Program-made: the position numbers and the translations under genes
The notes under the pieces: model-generated
Database searches by the model: none
What the model was told of the DNA's origin: nothing
The model's input: the letters and a program-made list of their open reading frames with translations, nothing else
In this document: piece by piece, positions 40,514 to 49,175 of the stretch
Numbering within the stretch: the first letter of the stretch is position 1
Layout: every line of letters begins with the position of its first letter
Source: Modicisalibacter luteus DSM 23508
GTDB lineage: Bacteria; Pseudomonadota; Gammaproteobacteria; Pseudomonadales; Halomonadaceae
Assembly (NCBI RefSeq): GCF_000378505.1
Contig: NZ_KB899996.1
Coordinates: forward strand, 204,436-268,435
Reading direction: 5' to 3'
Length of the DNA stretch: 64,000 bases

Positions 40514-41803
40514 TCAGGCCTTGGCCAGCCCGGCGAAAACCTGCTCTGCGGCATCCAGCGTCGCGGTAATGTCCGCATCGCTATGGGCGCTGGACATGAA
40601 ACCGGCCTCATAGGCAGACGGCGCCAGGTAGACGCCATGATCGAGCATGCCACTGAAAAATTGCCGGAACATGGACGCATCGCAGGCGGTGGCCTGAGCG
40701 AAGTTCTCCACCCGCGACTGGCTGGTAAAGAACACACCGAACATGCCACCGGCCTGCTGCGTGATCATTTCCACGCCAGCCGCCCTGGCACGCTCCACGA
40801 GGCCGCTGCACAGCGTCTCTACCCGCTCGGCGAGAGCGGCATGGAAACCGGGCTCGCGCACCTTGGTGAGCAGCGTGATACCAGCGGCCATGGCCAGCGG
40901 GTTACCTGATAGCGTGCCGGCCTGGTAGACCGGTCCCAGCGGCGAGATCTTCTCCATGATGTCGCGCTTACCACCGAACGCGCCTACCGGCATACCGCCA
41001 CCGACGATCTTGCCCAGGCAGGTCAGATCCGGTGTGATCGAATAGTGTGCTTGAGCACCTCCCAGCGCTACACGAAAGCCGGTCATTACCTCATCGAAGA
41101 TCAGCACACTTCCATACTGGTCGCAAACCGTACGCAGTGTTTCCAGGAAACCCGGAGCGGGTGGAATGCAATTCATGTTGCCGGCCACCGGCTCAACGAT
41201 GATGCAGGCTACTTCCTCACCGATCTCGGCAAAGCTCTCGCGCACGGCATCGCTGTCGTTGTAGGGCAGAGTAATGGTGTGCTCGGCCAACGAGGCGGGC
41301 ACCCCGGGCGAGCTGGGTTCACCGTGAGTCAACGCCCCGGAGCCGGCCTTGACCAGCAGCGAGTCGGAATGACCGTGATAGTTGCCCTCGAACTTGACGA
41401 TCTTGTCACGGCCGGTATACCCACGCGCCAGACGAATCGCCGACATGGTCGCTTCGGTACCGGAGTTGACCATGCGCACCATGTCCATTGACGGAATGAT
41501 CTCGCAGATCAGATCGGCCATGGTAGTCTCGATGGCGGTGGGCGTACCGAAGGACAGACCGGCGTCGAGACGTTCACGAACCGCCGCGAGGACCTCGGGA
41601 TCGGCATGCCCGGTAATCATGGGTCCCCACGAGCCCACGTAATCGATATAGCGCTTGCCTTCGACATCGTATAGATAGGCCCCTTGGGCACGTTCGATGA
41701 AGACTGGCGGCCGCTCCAGCCCTTTGAAGGCGCGCACCGGTGAGTTCACTCCGCCGGGAATATGGCGACAGGCCTGTTCGAAGAGCTGTGCGGAAGTGGT
41801 CAT
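40514..41803 (-). CDS. hemL: Glutamate-1-semialdehyde 2,1-aminomutase
   Basis: 429 residues from ATG 41803. A PLP enzyme that forms 5-aminolevulinate, the first committed tetrapyrrole precursor in bacteria using the C5 pathway. The PLP lysine is K265 in [17 protein letters not shown]; also visible are [20 protein letters not shown], the [14 protein letters not shown] stretch and [13 protein letters not shown]. Two perfect DnaA boxes lie in its 78-base upstream gap (41826-41834 and 41872-41880). hemJ and hemW elsewhere in this block make a partial heme set. Confidence 0.98.
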   Translation of the reverse strand: MTTSAQLFEQACRHIPGGVNSPVRAFKGLERPPVFIERAQGAYLYDVEGKRYIDYVGSWGPMITGHADPEVLAAVRERLDAGLSFGTPTAIETTMADLICEIIPSMDMVRMVNSGTEATMSAIRLARGYTGRDKIVKFEGNYHGHSDSLLVKAGSGALTHGEPSSPGVPASLAEHTITLPYNDSDAVRESFAEIGEEVACIIVEPVAGNMNCIPPAPGFLETLRTVCDQYGSVLIFDEVMTGFRVALGGAQAHYSITPDLTCLGKIVGGGMPVGAFGGKRDIMEKISPLGPVYQAGTLSGNPLAMAAGITLLTKVREPGFHAALAERVETLCSGLVERARAAGVEMITQQAGGMFGVFFTSQSRVENFAQATACDASMFRQFFSGMLDHGVYLAPSAYEAGFMSSAHSDADITATLDAAEQVFAGLAKA

Positions 41804-41881
41804 TAGCTGCCTCTAATCACGAATTTGTGGATAAGTCTCTGGACAGGTCGAATAACTTTACGTTGACGGCCTGTGGATAAA

Positions 41882-42541
41882 CTATGGATACGCTGCCAGA
41901 CGTGCATTGAGTGCCCGGACACGAGCCTCGGGATTCACATCACCGAACACCCCATGGACCGTAGCCAGCAACTCGGCTCCCGCCTCGCGCGCCATTCCGA
42001 CATTGTCGATATCGATACCGCCGATCGCTACCCGAGGCAAATCGAAACGTCCGGCCTCGCCCAGCAAGTCTAGCGTTGCCGGTGGTGCCTCAGGCTTGGT
42101 TTTCGAGACGAAGAAGCGACCGAAGGCCAGATAGCTGGCGCCCTCGCTGGCTGCCCGCTCGGCCAGGTCGAGACGCGCATGGCAGGTAGCCCCAATGATT
42201 GCCTCGCCTCCCAGCACCTCTCTCGCCTCGCGCAACGAGCCATCTTGCTGCCCCAGATGCAGACCGACCTCGGCAAAGCCGTCGTCACGCAGACGTTGCG
42301 CCAATGCCAAGTCATCGTTGATGATCAGCGGCACCCCGTAGTCGCGGCACATCATGGCCAGCGCCAGCGCCTGACGCACACGATGGCTCAGATCACCGGA
42401 CTTGTCACGGTACTGGAGCAGGGCCAGCCCGCCTTTCAGGGCTGACCGGCATGCCTCCAACAACTGCCTGTCACTAGGCAACAGTTGGGCATCGGTGATG
42501 GCATAGACTCCACGGGTCCAGTCATGTCGCTTGTCGGTCAT
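41882..42541 (-). CDS. thiE: Thiamine-phosphate synthase ThiE
   Basis: 219 residues from ATG 42541, which overlaps thiD by 4 bases; a longer upstream frame is a shadow of thiD. ThiE joins the thiazole and pyrimidine phosphates to thiamine phosphate. Motifs: GVYAITDAQLLPS, then LLQYRDKSGDLSHRV, IINDDLALAQRL, VGLHLGQQDG, an IGATCHARLDLAERAASEGASYLAFGRFFVSKTK block, and a VAIGGIDIDNV phosphate-binding loop. No TPP riboswitch is seen upstream. Confidence 0.95.
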   Translation of the reverse strand: MTDKRHDWTRGVYAITDAQLLPSDRQLLEACRSALKGGLALLQYRDKSGDLSHRVRQALALAMMCRDYGVPLIINDDLALAQRLRDDGFAEVGLHLGQQDGSLREAREVLGGEAIIGATCHARLDLAERAASEGASYLAFGRFFVSKTKPEAPPATLDLLGEAGRFDLPRVAIGGIDIDNVGMAREAGAELLATVHGVFGDVNPEARVRALNARLAAYP

Positions 42542-43335
42542 GGTATCCACCGCCTGGGCAAGGCCTGCCCTTCTCCCGGCTGCCAGCCGTGTCGCAGGCT
42601 CTCCCAGGTAAACTGCTGGGCCTGCTCGCAAGCCGTTACCAATCGCTCTCCCACAGCCAGGCGAGCCGCCAATGCTGACGCCAGCGTGCAACCCGAGCCG
42701 TGATACTGGCCTGGGAGTCGCGGCCAATGCCACTGTCGGCTGGTCTCGGGGGTGTGCAACGTATGCATCACGGTGTCGTTCGGCGCTTCCAGAGGTGGAT
42801 CGTCAGTCCCGGTAACCAGGACCGCCTGGCAACCTAGGGACAGCAGGGCGACGACCCGCTCGACGTCGTTACTTGCCTCGTTCCCGGCCAACCTTGCCAG
42901 TTCATGGCGGTTAGGCGTCAAAATATCCACAAGCGGTAGCAGCCGATGACGGAAGTCATCGATGAGAGCCGTTGTGGACAAGTTGGCTCCGCCGCCGGCG
43001 CGCAGCACCGGATCGACCACCAAAGGAATTCCGGGACAGGCGCGCACCACATCCTCAATGGCATCCAGACCCGCCTCATTTGCAATCAAGCCAACCTTGA
43101 TCGCCGCTATGTCGAACTCGTCGAGCAACGCCCAGGCCATGTTGCGTATATCTTCAGCCTCGCAGGGCATGACTCGAAGCACATCTTGCGTACTCTGTAC
43201 CGTCAAGCTGGTCGGGATAGTCACCGGCCAGCCACCACAGGCAGTGATGGCTTCGGCATCGGCAATAAGCCCGGCACCCCCGGTCGGATCGTGTCCCGCC
43301 AACACGAGTACCACGGGAAGTTTTGCATCGTGCAT
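42538..43335 (-). CDS. thiD: Hydroxymethylpyrimidine (phosphate) kinase ThiD
   Basis: 265 residues from ATG 43335, which overlaps the hemJ stop by 1 base (TGATG); a TTG just before is possible. It phosphorylates HMP and HMP-phosphate for thiamine synthesis. Ribokinase-like signs: VLVLAGHDPTGGAGLIADAEAI at the N-terminus, LVVDPVLRAGGGANL in the middle, and the catalytic GSGCTLASALAARLAVGE near the C-terminus. It forms a two-gene unit with thiE behind hemJ. Confidence 0.95.
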   Translation of the reverse strand: MHDAKLPVVLVLAGHDPTGGAGLIADAEAITACGGWPVTIPTSLTVQSTQDVLRVMPCEAEDIRNMAWALLDEFDIAAIKVGLIANEAGLDAIEDVVRACPGIPLVVDPVLRAGGGANLSTTALIDDFRHRLLPLVDILTPNRHELARLAGNEASNDVERVVALLSLGCQAVLVTGTDDPPLEAPNDTVMHTLHTPETSRQWHWPRLPGQYHGSGCTLASALAARLAVGERLVTACEQAQQFTWESLRHGWQPGEGQALPRRWIP

Positions 43336-43766
43336 CAATAAGGTTTAACCATGGCCAGGATAACGATCAGTATCAACGCAACGACCGGGGCCTCGTTGAA
43401 CCAGCGGAAATAGGTATGCGTTTTGGTGCAGGTGCCGGCAGCCAGACGTTTCATGTGGGCCAGGCACATATGGTGATAACCCACCAGCAGCAGAACTAAC
43501 AGCAGTTTGGTGTGTAACCAGCCTTGGCTCAGAAAGCCCGGTGCCATGAACAGCAGCCAGGCGCCGAGCGCGATGACGGCAATCATCGAAGGAGTCATGA
43601 TGCCGCGAAACAGTTTGCGCTCCATGACGGTAAAGTATTCCATCGCCAGGGTATCGCCCTTGTCGCGAGCCATGGCGTGATAGACGAACAATCGCGGCAG
43701 GTAGAACAGGGCGGCAAACCAAGTGACCATGGCGACCAGGTGAAACGCTTTTATCCACAGGTACAT
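43335..43766 (-). CDS. hemJ: Protoporphyrinogen IX oxidase HemJ
   Basis: 143 residues from ATG 43766. Four hydrophobic segments in the usual HemJ layout: MYLWIKAFHLVAMVTWFAALFYLPRLFVYH carries the conserved His near position 9, then IMTPSMIAVIALGAWLLFM, LHTKLLLVLLLVGYHHMC with a conserved Lys, and APVVALILIVILAM. HemJ is the heme-pathway membrane protein that oxidises protoporphyrinogen in species lacking HemG and HemY. The first codons carry a DnaA box (43751-43759). It is coupled to thiD by TGATG. Confidence 0.92.
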   Translation of the reverse strand: MYLWIKAFHLVAMVTWFAALFYLPRLFVYHAMARDKGDTLAMEYFTVMERKLFRGIMTPSMIAVIALGAWLLFMAPGFLSQGWLHTKLLLVLLLVGYHHMCLAHMKRLAAGTCTKTHTYFRWFNEAPVVALILIVILAMVKPY

Positions 43767-43806
43767 TGCAGCTCCTTATGCAGTCAGCAGTCCCGGTGCT
43801 TCCGGA

Positions 43807-45555
43807 TCAGCGTTTGTAACGGTAGTAACTCTCGATAGCATCCCGGGTGATGATACCTGAAATTTTCTGGATCATTGGCGCAGTAGTGTGCTGCACATAT
43901 AGAGCATCCACGCCGTACTCATTGAGGCGTTCGAAGGCCTCGTTGAGGGTAGCCTGCAGATGAATCGGGGCCAGGTCCAGGCGTTGACCCGGAATCTCCA
44001 GCAGGTCGAAGGATTCCTCATCAGCCCAATGCTCATCGAGCATCACGCGTGCCAGGTCAGCCGCCTTCAGCGCAATCGGCGTCTTCTCTTCGTTGGAGCG
44101 GATGATCACCAGCCAGGTCGGCTTGTCCTCGAGCAGGGCTTGGGCCTGCTCACGACTGATCTTGCGCTGAGTGCGGGCCAAGCTGCGTTCCATGACCGCC
44201 GGCACCGCGACCCGGGAAAGCGCCTGCATCAATGGCTGCTGTAGGCGATGCAGGCCGTGTTGCGTCTGGGTGATAAAGAATCCCTGGCATCCACAAAGTT
44301 GACGCGAAGTGAGCACGGCCACAGAGACCGAGAGCATGCCAGGCAAGATGATATTGGGGTTATGGGTTAGCTCGAGTAGCGCCATCAATGCCGCCAACGG
44401 CGCCTGTAGTACAGCGCCCATCATCGCCGCCATGCCCAGCATGGCATAAAGGGCAGCGTCGGAGGCGACCTGCGGCCACAGCCAGCCGCCTACCATCCCA
44501 CATAAAGCACCCGCAGCCGCACCAATCACCAGCACCGGGCCGATGATACTGACCGAAACTCCACAGGCGACGGCGCCGGCAGTCAGCAGCAACTTGCCGA
44601 TAGCGACGACAACAAGAACGTCCGTTGCCACGTTGCCGGTCAGTGTGGCACCCAAAGTGTCATAACCCATGCCTTGGACCTGGGGATACCACCAGGCTAC
44701 TGCGCTAACGGACACACCAACCATAGCTAGGCGCAACCACCCAGGTAGAGGCTCCAGCCGCGTGCCGCTACGGGCAATGTGGACGAATAGGCCAGCAAGA
44801 AGCCCAATGATCAATCCAGTGACAATGATCCACGGCAGATCGACCAGTGAGCCCAGACTCACCGGGGGGACCTGGAATGCCGGATCGCTGCCATAGACCA
44901 GCTGTGCGATCACTGCCCCCGTACTCGATGCCAGGATCACCGGCAAGAAACCGGCCGTGGTGTACTCCATCAACACCACTTCCATAGCGAAGATGACACC
45001 AGCGATAGGTGTATTGAACGAAGCCGAGATGCCTGCCGCAGTGCCACATCCGACCAATACTCGCAAGCTGTTGTGGGGCAGGCGTAGACGTTGCCCAAGC
45101 CCACTGGATGCAGCCGCGGCCAGATGGATCGCCGGCCCCTCTCGACCAGCCGAAAGCCCGCCCACAACGGAGACTATCCCGATCCACCACTGGTTGATCC
45201 AGTTGCGTAGCGGAAAACGCCCCTGATGGTAGCTGAGCCGCTCAATGACATGAGCAATGCCGATCTTGCGTGCCTGGGCCGGCTGACGCCACAGCCAGAG
45301 ACCGATCAGGCTGACTGCCACGATCGGCAACAGCGAACGCAGGTAGGGCGATAGCGCCTCGAAGGATTCGATGTTTCCATACGGCATCAGCAGCCAGGCA
45401 CCCAAGCTGAGAAGCGAGCGAAAGATAACCATCACGCCACCGGCCAGCAGCCCCGAGGCTACCCCAAGCACGCAAAGCTGCGGCAGGGCATCGACGCTTG
45501 CCAATTGGCGTCGGAAACGTTCAAGACTAAGATCGGGCAAGGGCAGGCGAGGCAA
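43807..45555 (-). CDS. ClC-family chloride channel or transporter with CBS domain
   Basis: About 580 residues. The frame is open to a GTG at 45615, but a TTG at 45555 with AAGGAA 8 bases upstream is my choice; either is possible. The ClC membrane domain has many hydrophobic helices and the filter motif GREGPAIHLAAAASSGLGQ, so the gating Glu is present. However, the first motif (normally GSGIP) reads KIGIAHVIE, and the third (GxFxP) reads SIIGPVLVIG. A C-terminal CBS-like region follows (LQATLNEAFERLNEYGVDALYVQ). It probably moves chloride or another halide. Divergent from erpA. Confidence 0.88.
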   Translation of the reverse strand: MPRLPLPDLSLERFRRQLASVDALPQLCVLGVASGLLAGGVMVIFRSLLSLGAWLLMPYGNIESFEALSPYLRSLLPIVAVSLIGLWLWRQPAQARKIGIAHVIERLSYHQGRFPLRNWINQWWIGIVSVVGGLSAGREGPAIHLAAAASSGLGQRLRLPHNSLRVLVGCGTAAGISASFNTPIAGVIFAMEVVLMEYTTAGFLPVILASSTGAVIAQLVYGSDPAFQVPPVSLGSLVDLPWIIVTGLIIGLLAGLFVHIARSGTRLEPLPGWLRLAMVGVSVSAVAWWYPQVQGMGYDTLGATLTGNVATDVLVVVAIGKLLLTAGAVACGVSVSIIGPVLVIGAAAGALCGMVGGWLWPQVASDAALYAMLGMAAMMGAVLQAPLAALMALLELTHNPNIILPGMLSVSVAVLTSRQLCGCQGFFITQTQHGLHRLQQPLMQALSRVAVPAVMERSLARTQRKISREQAQALLEDKPTWLVIIRSNEEKTPIALKAADLARVMLDEHWADEESFDLLEIPGQRLDLAPIHLQATLNEAFERLNEYGVDALYVQHTTAPMIQKISGIITRDAIESYYRYKR

Positions 45556-45692
45556 GACATGTTCCTTACGATCACTTCGACAGGTAGCTACGTCGCGATG
45601 TCCCTCCCGACGCACTTACTTCTTCTTGTCTATCATATTTGTAGCGCAGCGTCTCAATCCGACTCGTGGTGGTCCGGTACCCTTGGTAAAAG

Positions 45693-45722
45693 TTGACCCT
45701 TTTGCTAGGTTTTGTGGATAAT
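45693..45722 (+). promoter_or_regulatory. Predicted erpA promoter with an overlapping DnaA box
   Basis: TTGACC at 45693-45698 and GATAAT at 45717-45722 are 18 bases apart, 43 bases before the erpA ATG. A perfect DnaA box, TGTGGATAA, is at 45713-45721 and so covers the -10 box. Confidence 0.55.
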
Positions 45723-45764
45723 GTCGGGTCCTATTCTGTTTGTCGACTTTCGGAGGCTCCATTC

Positions 45765-46118
45765 ATGAGCGGTGCCGAATCCTTCGCTCCCACTCCCCTG
45801 TTGCTCACCGAGGCTGCTGTTCGCCGCCTGCGTGCCCTGGCTACCGAAGAGGGCAATCCTGATCTCAAGTTGCGCGTGTTCGTGACCGGCGGAGGTTGTT
45901 CGGGTTTCCAGTACGGGTTCGACTTTGCCGAGCAGGCCGCTACCGATGACACCGTAATCGCTATCGATGATGTCGGCATGGTTGTCGACCCTCTGTCCTA
46001 CCAATACCTGGTTGGCTCGACCGTCGATTTCGAGGAAGGCCTCGCCGGCGCCCGCTTTGTGATCAAGAATCCCAACGCCACGTCGACCTGCGGTTGCGGC
46101 TCCTCGTTCATGGTCTGA
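45765..46118 (+). CDS. erpA: Iron-sulfur cluster insertion protein ErpA
   Basis: 117 residues from ATG 45765, preceded by GGAGG; an upstream in-frame ATG at 45693 overlaps the promoter. An A-type carrier with the three cluster cysteines Cys45 (GGGCSGFQY), Cys109 and Cys111 (STCGCGSSF). ErpA delivers Fe-S clusters to target apoproteins such as isoprenoid enzymes. Homology is clear from [15 protein letters not shown] and the [11 protein letters not shown] end. A hairpin at 46136-46154 follows. Confidence 0.96.
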   Translation: MSGAESFAPTPLLLTEAAVRRLRALATEEGNPDLKLRVFVTGGGCSGFQYGFDFAEQAATDDTVIAIDDVGMVVDPLSYQYLVGSTVDFEEGLAGARFVIKNPNATSTCGCGSSFMV

Positions 46119-46135
46119 CTTCTTTATTTTTCTTT

Positions 46136-46165
46136 ACGCCGGTCAGTCCGGCGTCATCCTTTCTG
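46136..46165 (+). terminator. Possible terminator of erpA
   Basis: ACGCCGG / CCGGCGT 7-bp stem with a 5-base loop, followed by CATCCTTTCTG. Weak T tail. Confidence 0.5.
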
Positions 46166-46241
46166 TTACTTGACGGTTTCCCCCGAACTCGCCAAGGTAA
46201 AAGGCGTGTTCCATGAATAAAATTTCTAAGTGGGGAACTCC

Positions 46242-47024
46242 ATGAAAAACACTATATTGAAGCGAGTCTCTCTGGCTGCCGCCATGGCTATGGGACTTGG
46301 TATCGCTACCACTGCCTCCGCCCAGGAAACCGTCAGCGCCGTTACTGATCCCAGTTTCGTTCCCTTCGAGATGATGGATAAGGAAACCGGTGAAATGGTC
46401 GGTTTCGACATGGACATCCTGCGTGAAATCGCCGATCGGGCCGGCTTCGAACTCGACCTGCGCACCATGGATTTCAACGGCATCATTCCCGCTGTACAGA
46501 CTGGGAATGCCGAACTGGCCATTGCCGGCATAACCATCACTGACGAACGCGAAAAGATCGTCGACTTCAGCGATCCGTATTACGATTCGGGCCTGCGTAT
46601 TCTGGTACCTGCCAACAATGACAGCGTCGACGAGATCAGCGACCTGGAAGGCATGAGTATCGGTACCAAGATCGGCTCCACCAGCTACGACTTTCTACAG
46701 GAAAGCCTCGGCGACACGGCAGACATCAAGCCCTACCCAGGCAGCGCCGACATGTACATGGCGTTGATGGGGGGAAGTGTCGATGCGGTCTTCTATGATG
46801 CTCCCAACGTCGGTTATTTCGCCCAGACCCAGGGGAAAGGCCGTGCCAAGGTGGTCGGACCGCTCTACGAAGGGCAGCAGTACGGCATCGCCTTCACGTC
46901 CGGCAGCAAGTGGCTTGAACCTGCCAACAAAGCACTCGCTGCCATGAAGGAAGACGGCACCTACGACGAGATCTACAAGAAGTGGTTCGGCGAGGCGCCC
47001 AGCAAGGACGGCGCTTCTCAGTAA
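46242..47024 (+). CDS. Amino-acid ABC transporter periplasmic binding protein, GlnH-like
   Basis: 260 residues from ATG 46242, with a Sec signal peptide likely cut after TTASA at residue 27. The mature protein has the polar-amino-acid binding fold: DPSFVPFEMMDKETGEMVGFDMDILREIA at the front, GIIPAVQTGNAELAIAGITITDEREKIVDFSDPYY, and IGTKIGSTSYDFLQ. It most resembles glutamine-binding GlnH. It is the first gene of a transporter operon with the permease and ATPase genes. The specificity is inferred from overall similarity only. Confidence 0.9.
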   Translation: MKNTILKRVSLAAAMAMGLGIATTASAQETVSAVTDPSFVPFEMMDKETGEMVGFDMDILREIADRAGFELDLRTMDFNGIIPAVQTGNAELAIAGITITDEREKIVDFSDPYYDSGLRILVPANNDSVDEISDLEGMSIGTKIGSTSYDFLQESLGDTADIKPYPGSADMYMALMGGSVDAVFYDAPNVGYFAQTQGKGRAKVVGPLYEGQQYGIAFTSGSKWLEPANKALAAMKEDGTYDEIYKKWFGEAPSKDGASQ

Positions 47025-47042
47025 CCCCACTTCGCCGTGATG

Positions 47043-47083
47043 AACGGGGCCGGGTGGCCAAGCGCCCGGCCCCGTTGCGTTTT
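47043..47083 (+). terminator. Intercistronic hairpin between the GlnH-like and GlnP-like genes
   Basis: A perfect 12-bp stem, AACGGGGCCGGG / CCCGGCCCCGTT, with a 10-base loop, then GCGTTTTC. It is terminator-like but sits inside an operon. It may attenuate transcription or protect the 3' end of the binding-protein mRNA, giving more binding protein than permease. Confidence 0.6.
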
Positions 47084-47133
47084 CATCCCTCAAAGACATG
47101 GGCCCGCTGGATGGGCCCGTACGGAGAACCGAC

Positions 47134-47805
47134 GTGGACGTCACTTTTCAGTTCGATTGGCAGGCGGCCATCGACTCCATTCCTTACCTGCTGGAAGGGA
47201 TCCCCTGGACCTTACTGATATCTTTTGGTGGATTAGCTATCGGCTTCATCATCGGTATCGTCTTCGGCCTGCTGCGCATCAGCCCGATTGCCATCCTGCG
47301 CTGGCCGGCAATCGCCTACATCGAAGTCTTCCGCGGTACCCCGGTACTGGTTCAGGTCCTGTTCATTTTTTATGGATTGCCTCAGATCATTGGTGGGCCG
47401 ATAAACGCTCTCACAGCCGGCATCGCCGCTATAGCGCTCAACGCCGGGGCCTACATCTCGGAAATCGTACGCGGCGGCGTGCAGTCCATCGAGAAGGGAC
47501 AGCGCGAGGCGGGCTTGTCGCTGGGCCTTTCCCGCACCCAGGCGTTTCGCTACATCATCTGGCCGCAGGCCTTCCGGCGCATGATCCCGGCGCTCGGCAA
47601 CCAGGGCATCGTCAGCATCAAGGACACATCACTGTTCTCGGTGATCGGTGTCGGCGAACTGGTTCGCCAAGGGCAAATCTACATCGCCACCACCTTCACT
47701 GCCCTCGAAGTTTATTTCATGGTCGCCATGATGTACTTGGCAATCACGCTGAGCCTGTCCTTTGCCCTGCGTCAGATCGAACGCCGCGGCCTGGTCGGAC
47801 AGTGA
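47134..47805 (+). CDS. Amino-acid ABC transporter permease, GlnP-like
   Basis: 223 residues from a GTG at 47134, with GGAGA 7 bases upstream; E. coli GlnP has 219. An ATG at 47098 lies too close to the preceding hairpin. Five hydrophobic segments and the HisMQ-type permease pattern: [21 protein letters not shown], an [21 protein letters not shown] block, the [25 protein letters not shown] loop, and [25 protein letters not shown]. It forms the membrane channel together with the upstream binding protein and the downstream ATPase. Confidence 0.92.
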   Translation: MDVTFQFDWQAAIDSIPYLLEGIPWTLLISFGGLAIGFIIGIVFGLLRISPIAILRWPAIAYIEVFRGTPVLVQVLFIFYGLPQIIGGPINALTAGIAAIALNAGAYISEIVRGGVQSIEKGQREAGLSLGLSRTQAFRYIIWPQAFRRMIPALGNQGIVSIKDTSLFSVIGVGELVRQGQIYIATTFTALEVYFMVAMMYLAITLSLSFALRQIERRGLVGQ

Positions 47806-47816
47806 GGAGAAAGCGC

Positions 47817-48602
47817 ATGAATGAAGTAACCCATACCTCGCCGAAGACCGGTGACCATGAGCCTATCGTCCGCCTCGACAAGGTCAACAAGCACTTCGGC
47901 AAGTTGCACGTTATGCAGGATATCGACCTCGAGGTGGCCCCCGGCGAAGTGGTCGTCATCGTCGGAGCCAGCGGCTCCGGCAAGTCTACTCTGATTCGGT
48001 GTGTCAACGGCCTTGAAGAGTTCCAAGGTGGTCGTATCGTGGTAGACGGCAACGAACTGCTGCCCAACGGCAAGAGCGGCAAGACACTGCAGACCATCCG
48101 CACCGAGGTTGGCATGGTCTTTCAGCAATTTAACCTGTTCCCGCACCTGTCGGTACTCGACAATGTCACCCTGGCACCGATGAAGGTCCGCAATTGGCCC
48201 CGCGACAAGGCACTAGACACTGCACACAAGCTGCTGGCCCGGGTCGGCATCGAGGATCAGGCTGAAAAGTATCCCAGTCAGCTCTCCGGTGGCCAACAGC
48301 AGCGTGTGGCGCTGGCACGCGCCCTGGCCATGGAACCCCGCCTGATGCTTTTCGACGAGCCCACCTCGGCGCTCGATCCGGAGATGATCGGTGAGGTACT
48401 CGACGCCATGCGTGAGCTCGCCAACGATGGCATGACCATGATGATCGTCACCCATGAGATGGGCTTTGCCCGAGAGGTCGCCGATCGGGTGATCTTCGTA
48501 CATGGTGGTCGCATCGTCGAACAGGGGCCGCCCCACGAGGTCTTCGACCACCCTCGCCACGAGCGAACTCAATCGTTCCTGTCCCGCGTGCTCAAGCACT
48601 GA
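47817..48602 (+). CDS. Amino-acid ABC transporter ATP-binding protein, GlnQ-like
   Basis: 261 residues from ATG 47817, preceded by GAGGAGA. Standard ABC ATPase: Walker [10 protein letters not shown] at 50-58, Q-loop [10 protein letters not shown], signature [15 protein letters not shown], Walker [16 protein letters not shown] and the switch His in IVTHEMGFA. It energises import for the upstream permease. The operon ends with a strong terminator, and the second origin-like region follows immediately. Confidence 0.95.
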   Translation: MNEVTHTSPKTGDHEPIVRLDKVNKHFGKLHVMQDIDLEVAPGEVVVIVGASGSGKSTLIRCVNGLEEFQGGRIVVDGNELLPNGKSGKTLQTIRTEVGMVFQQFNLFPHLSVLDNVTLAPMKVRNWPRDKALDTAHKLLARVGIEDQAEKYPSQLSGGQQQRVALARALAMEPRLMLFDEPTSALDPEMIGEVLDAMRELANDGMTMMIVTHEMGFAREVADRVIFVHGGRIVEQGPPHEVFDHPRHERTQSFLSRVLKH

Positions 48603-48623
48603 GCTGCACCTCTTGTTACTACC

Positions 48624-48658
48624 GAACGCCCGCTCTTGAAGCGGGCGTTCTTTTTTTA
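48624..48658 (+). terminator. Rho-independent terminator of the amino-acid transporter operon
   Basis: GAACGCCCGCT / AGCGGGCGTTC perfect 11-bp stem with a 5-base loop, followed by seven T. Confidence 0.9.
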
Positions 48659-49175
48659 TTTCCCGCCTCACTGGCTTTTTTGCTATGCACAGCCACTTTT
48701 CTGGCCTGTGGATAATTTTTCGAATTATCGGCCGCTAATCGCCCTGCTCCCCCTGCCACGACCGACTTTCTCCTTCCTGACCCACTTTGTTAATCACCCT
48801 GATGACAGCTACGGTAGGCACAGGTGGATAAACGGGGCATAAATACATGTGTGGATAAAGAGTCATTCCATCCACAGCCTCACGGCATGATTTCCGCAGC
48901 TACCTTACCGCTTTTCCCACGTTCGGTTAACAATGCAACCTAATGAAAAGTTTTTACTTTTTTAGGTTATCCACAAAAACTATCCACACTAGTAGTAACA
49001 ACCACAACAGAACTTCTTCTCTTTAATTCTATTTTTATTAATAGATAACAACACGTGACTGATAAACCTCATGTGGAAAACCCCTGACGGTTACCCACAG
49101 GGGCGTTATACTGGGCGGCTATTTACCCTCACCTAGCAGAAACGCCGCGCCGACAGGCGCAAGTCGAGGTGCATC
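48659..49175. other. oriC candidate B (upstream of mnmG)
   Basis: 517 gene-free, AT-rich bases between the glnQ-like terminator and mnmG. Three perfect DnaA boxes: TGTGGATAA at 48707-48715 and 48850-48858, TTATCCACA at 48967-48975. One-mismatch boxes: 48823-48831, 48980-48988, 49072-49080 and 49091-49099. The stretch 49021-49080 has only 16 of 60 bases G+C. The position next to mnmG (gidA) matches E. coli oriC. Whether it or the dnaA-rpmH gap is the main origin cannot be settled by eye. Confidence 0.6.

Noticed and set aside
41882..43335. TPP riboswitch for thiE/thiD
   Set aside because: The genes are tightly coupled behind hemJ, and no thi-box-like leader is present before thiD or hemJ.
47043..47083. 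End of a transcription unit between the GlnH-like and GlnP-like genes
   Set aside because: Gene content, direction and spacing show one transporter operon; the hairpin is better seen as partial attenuation.
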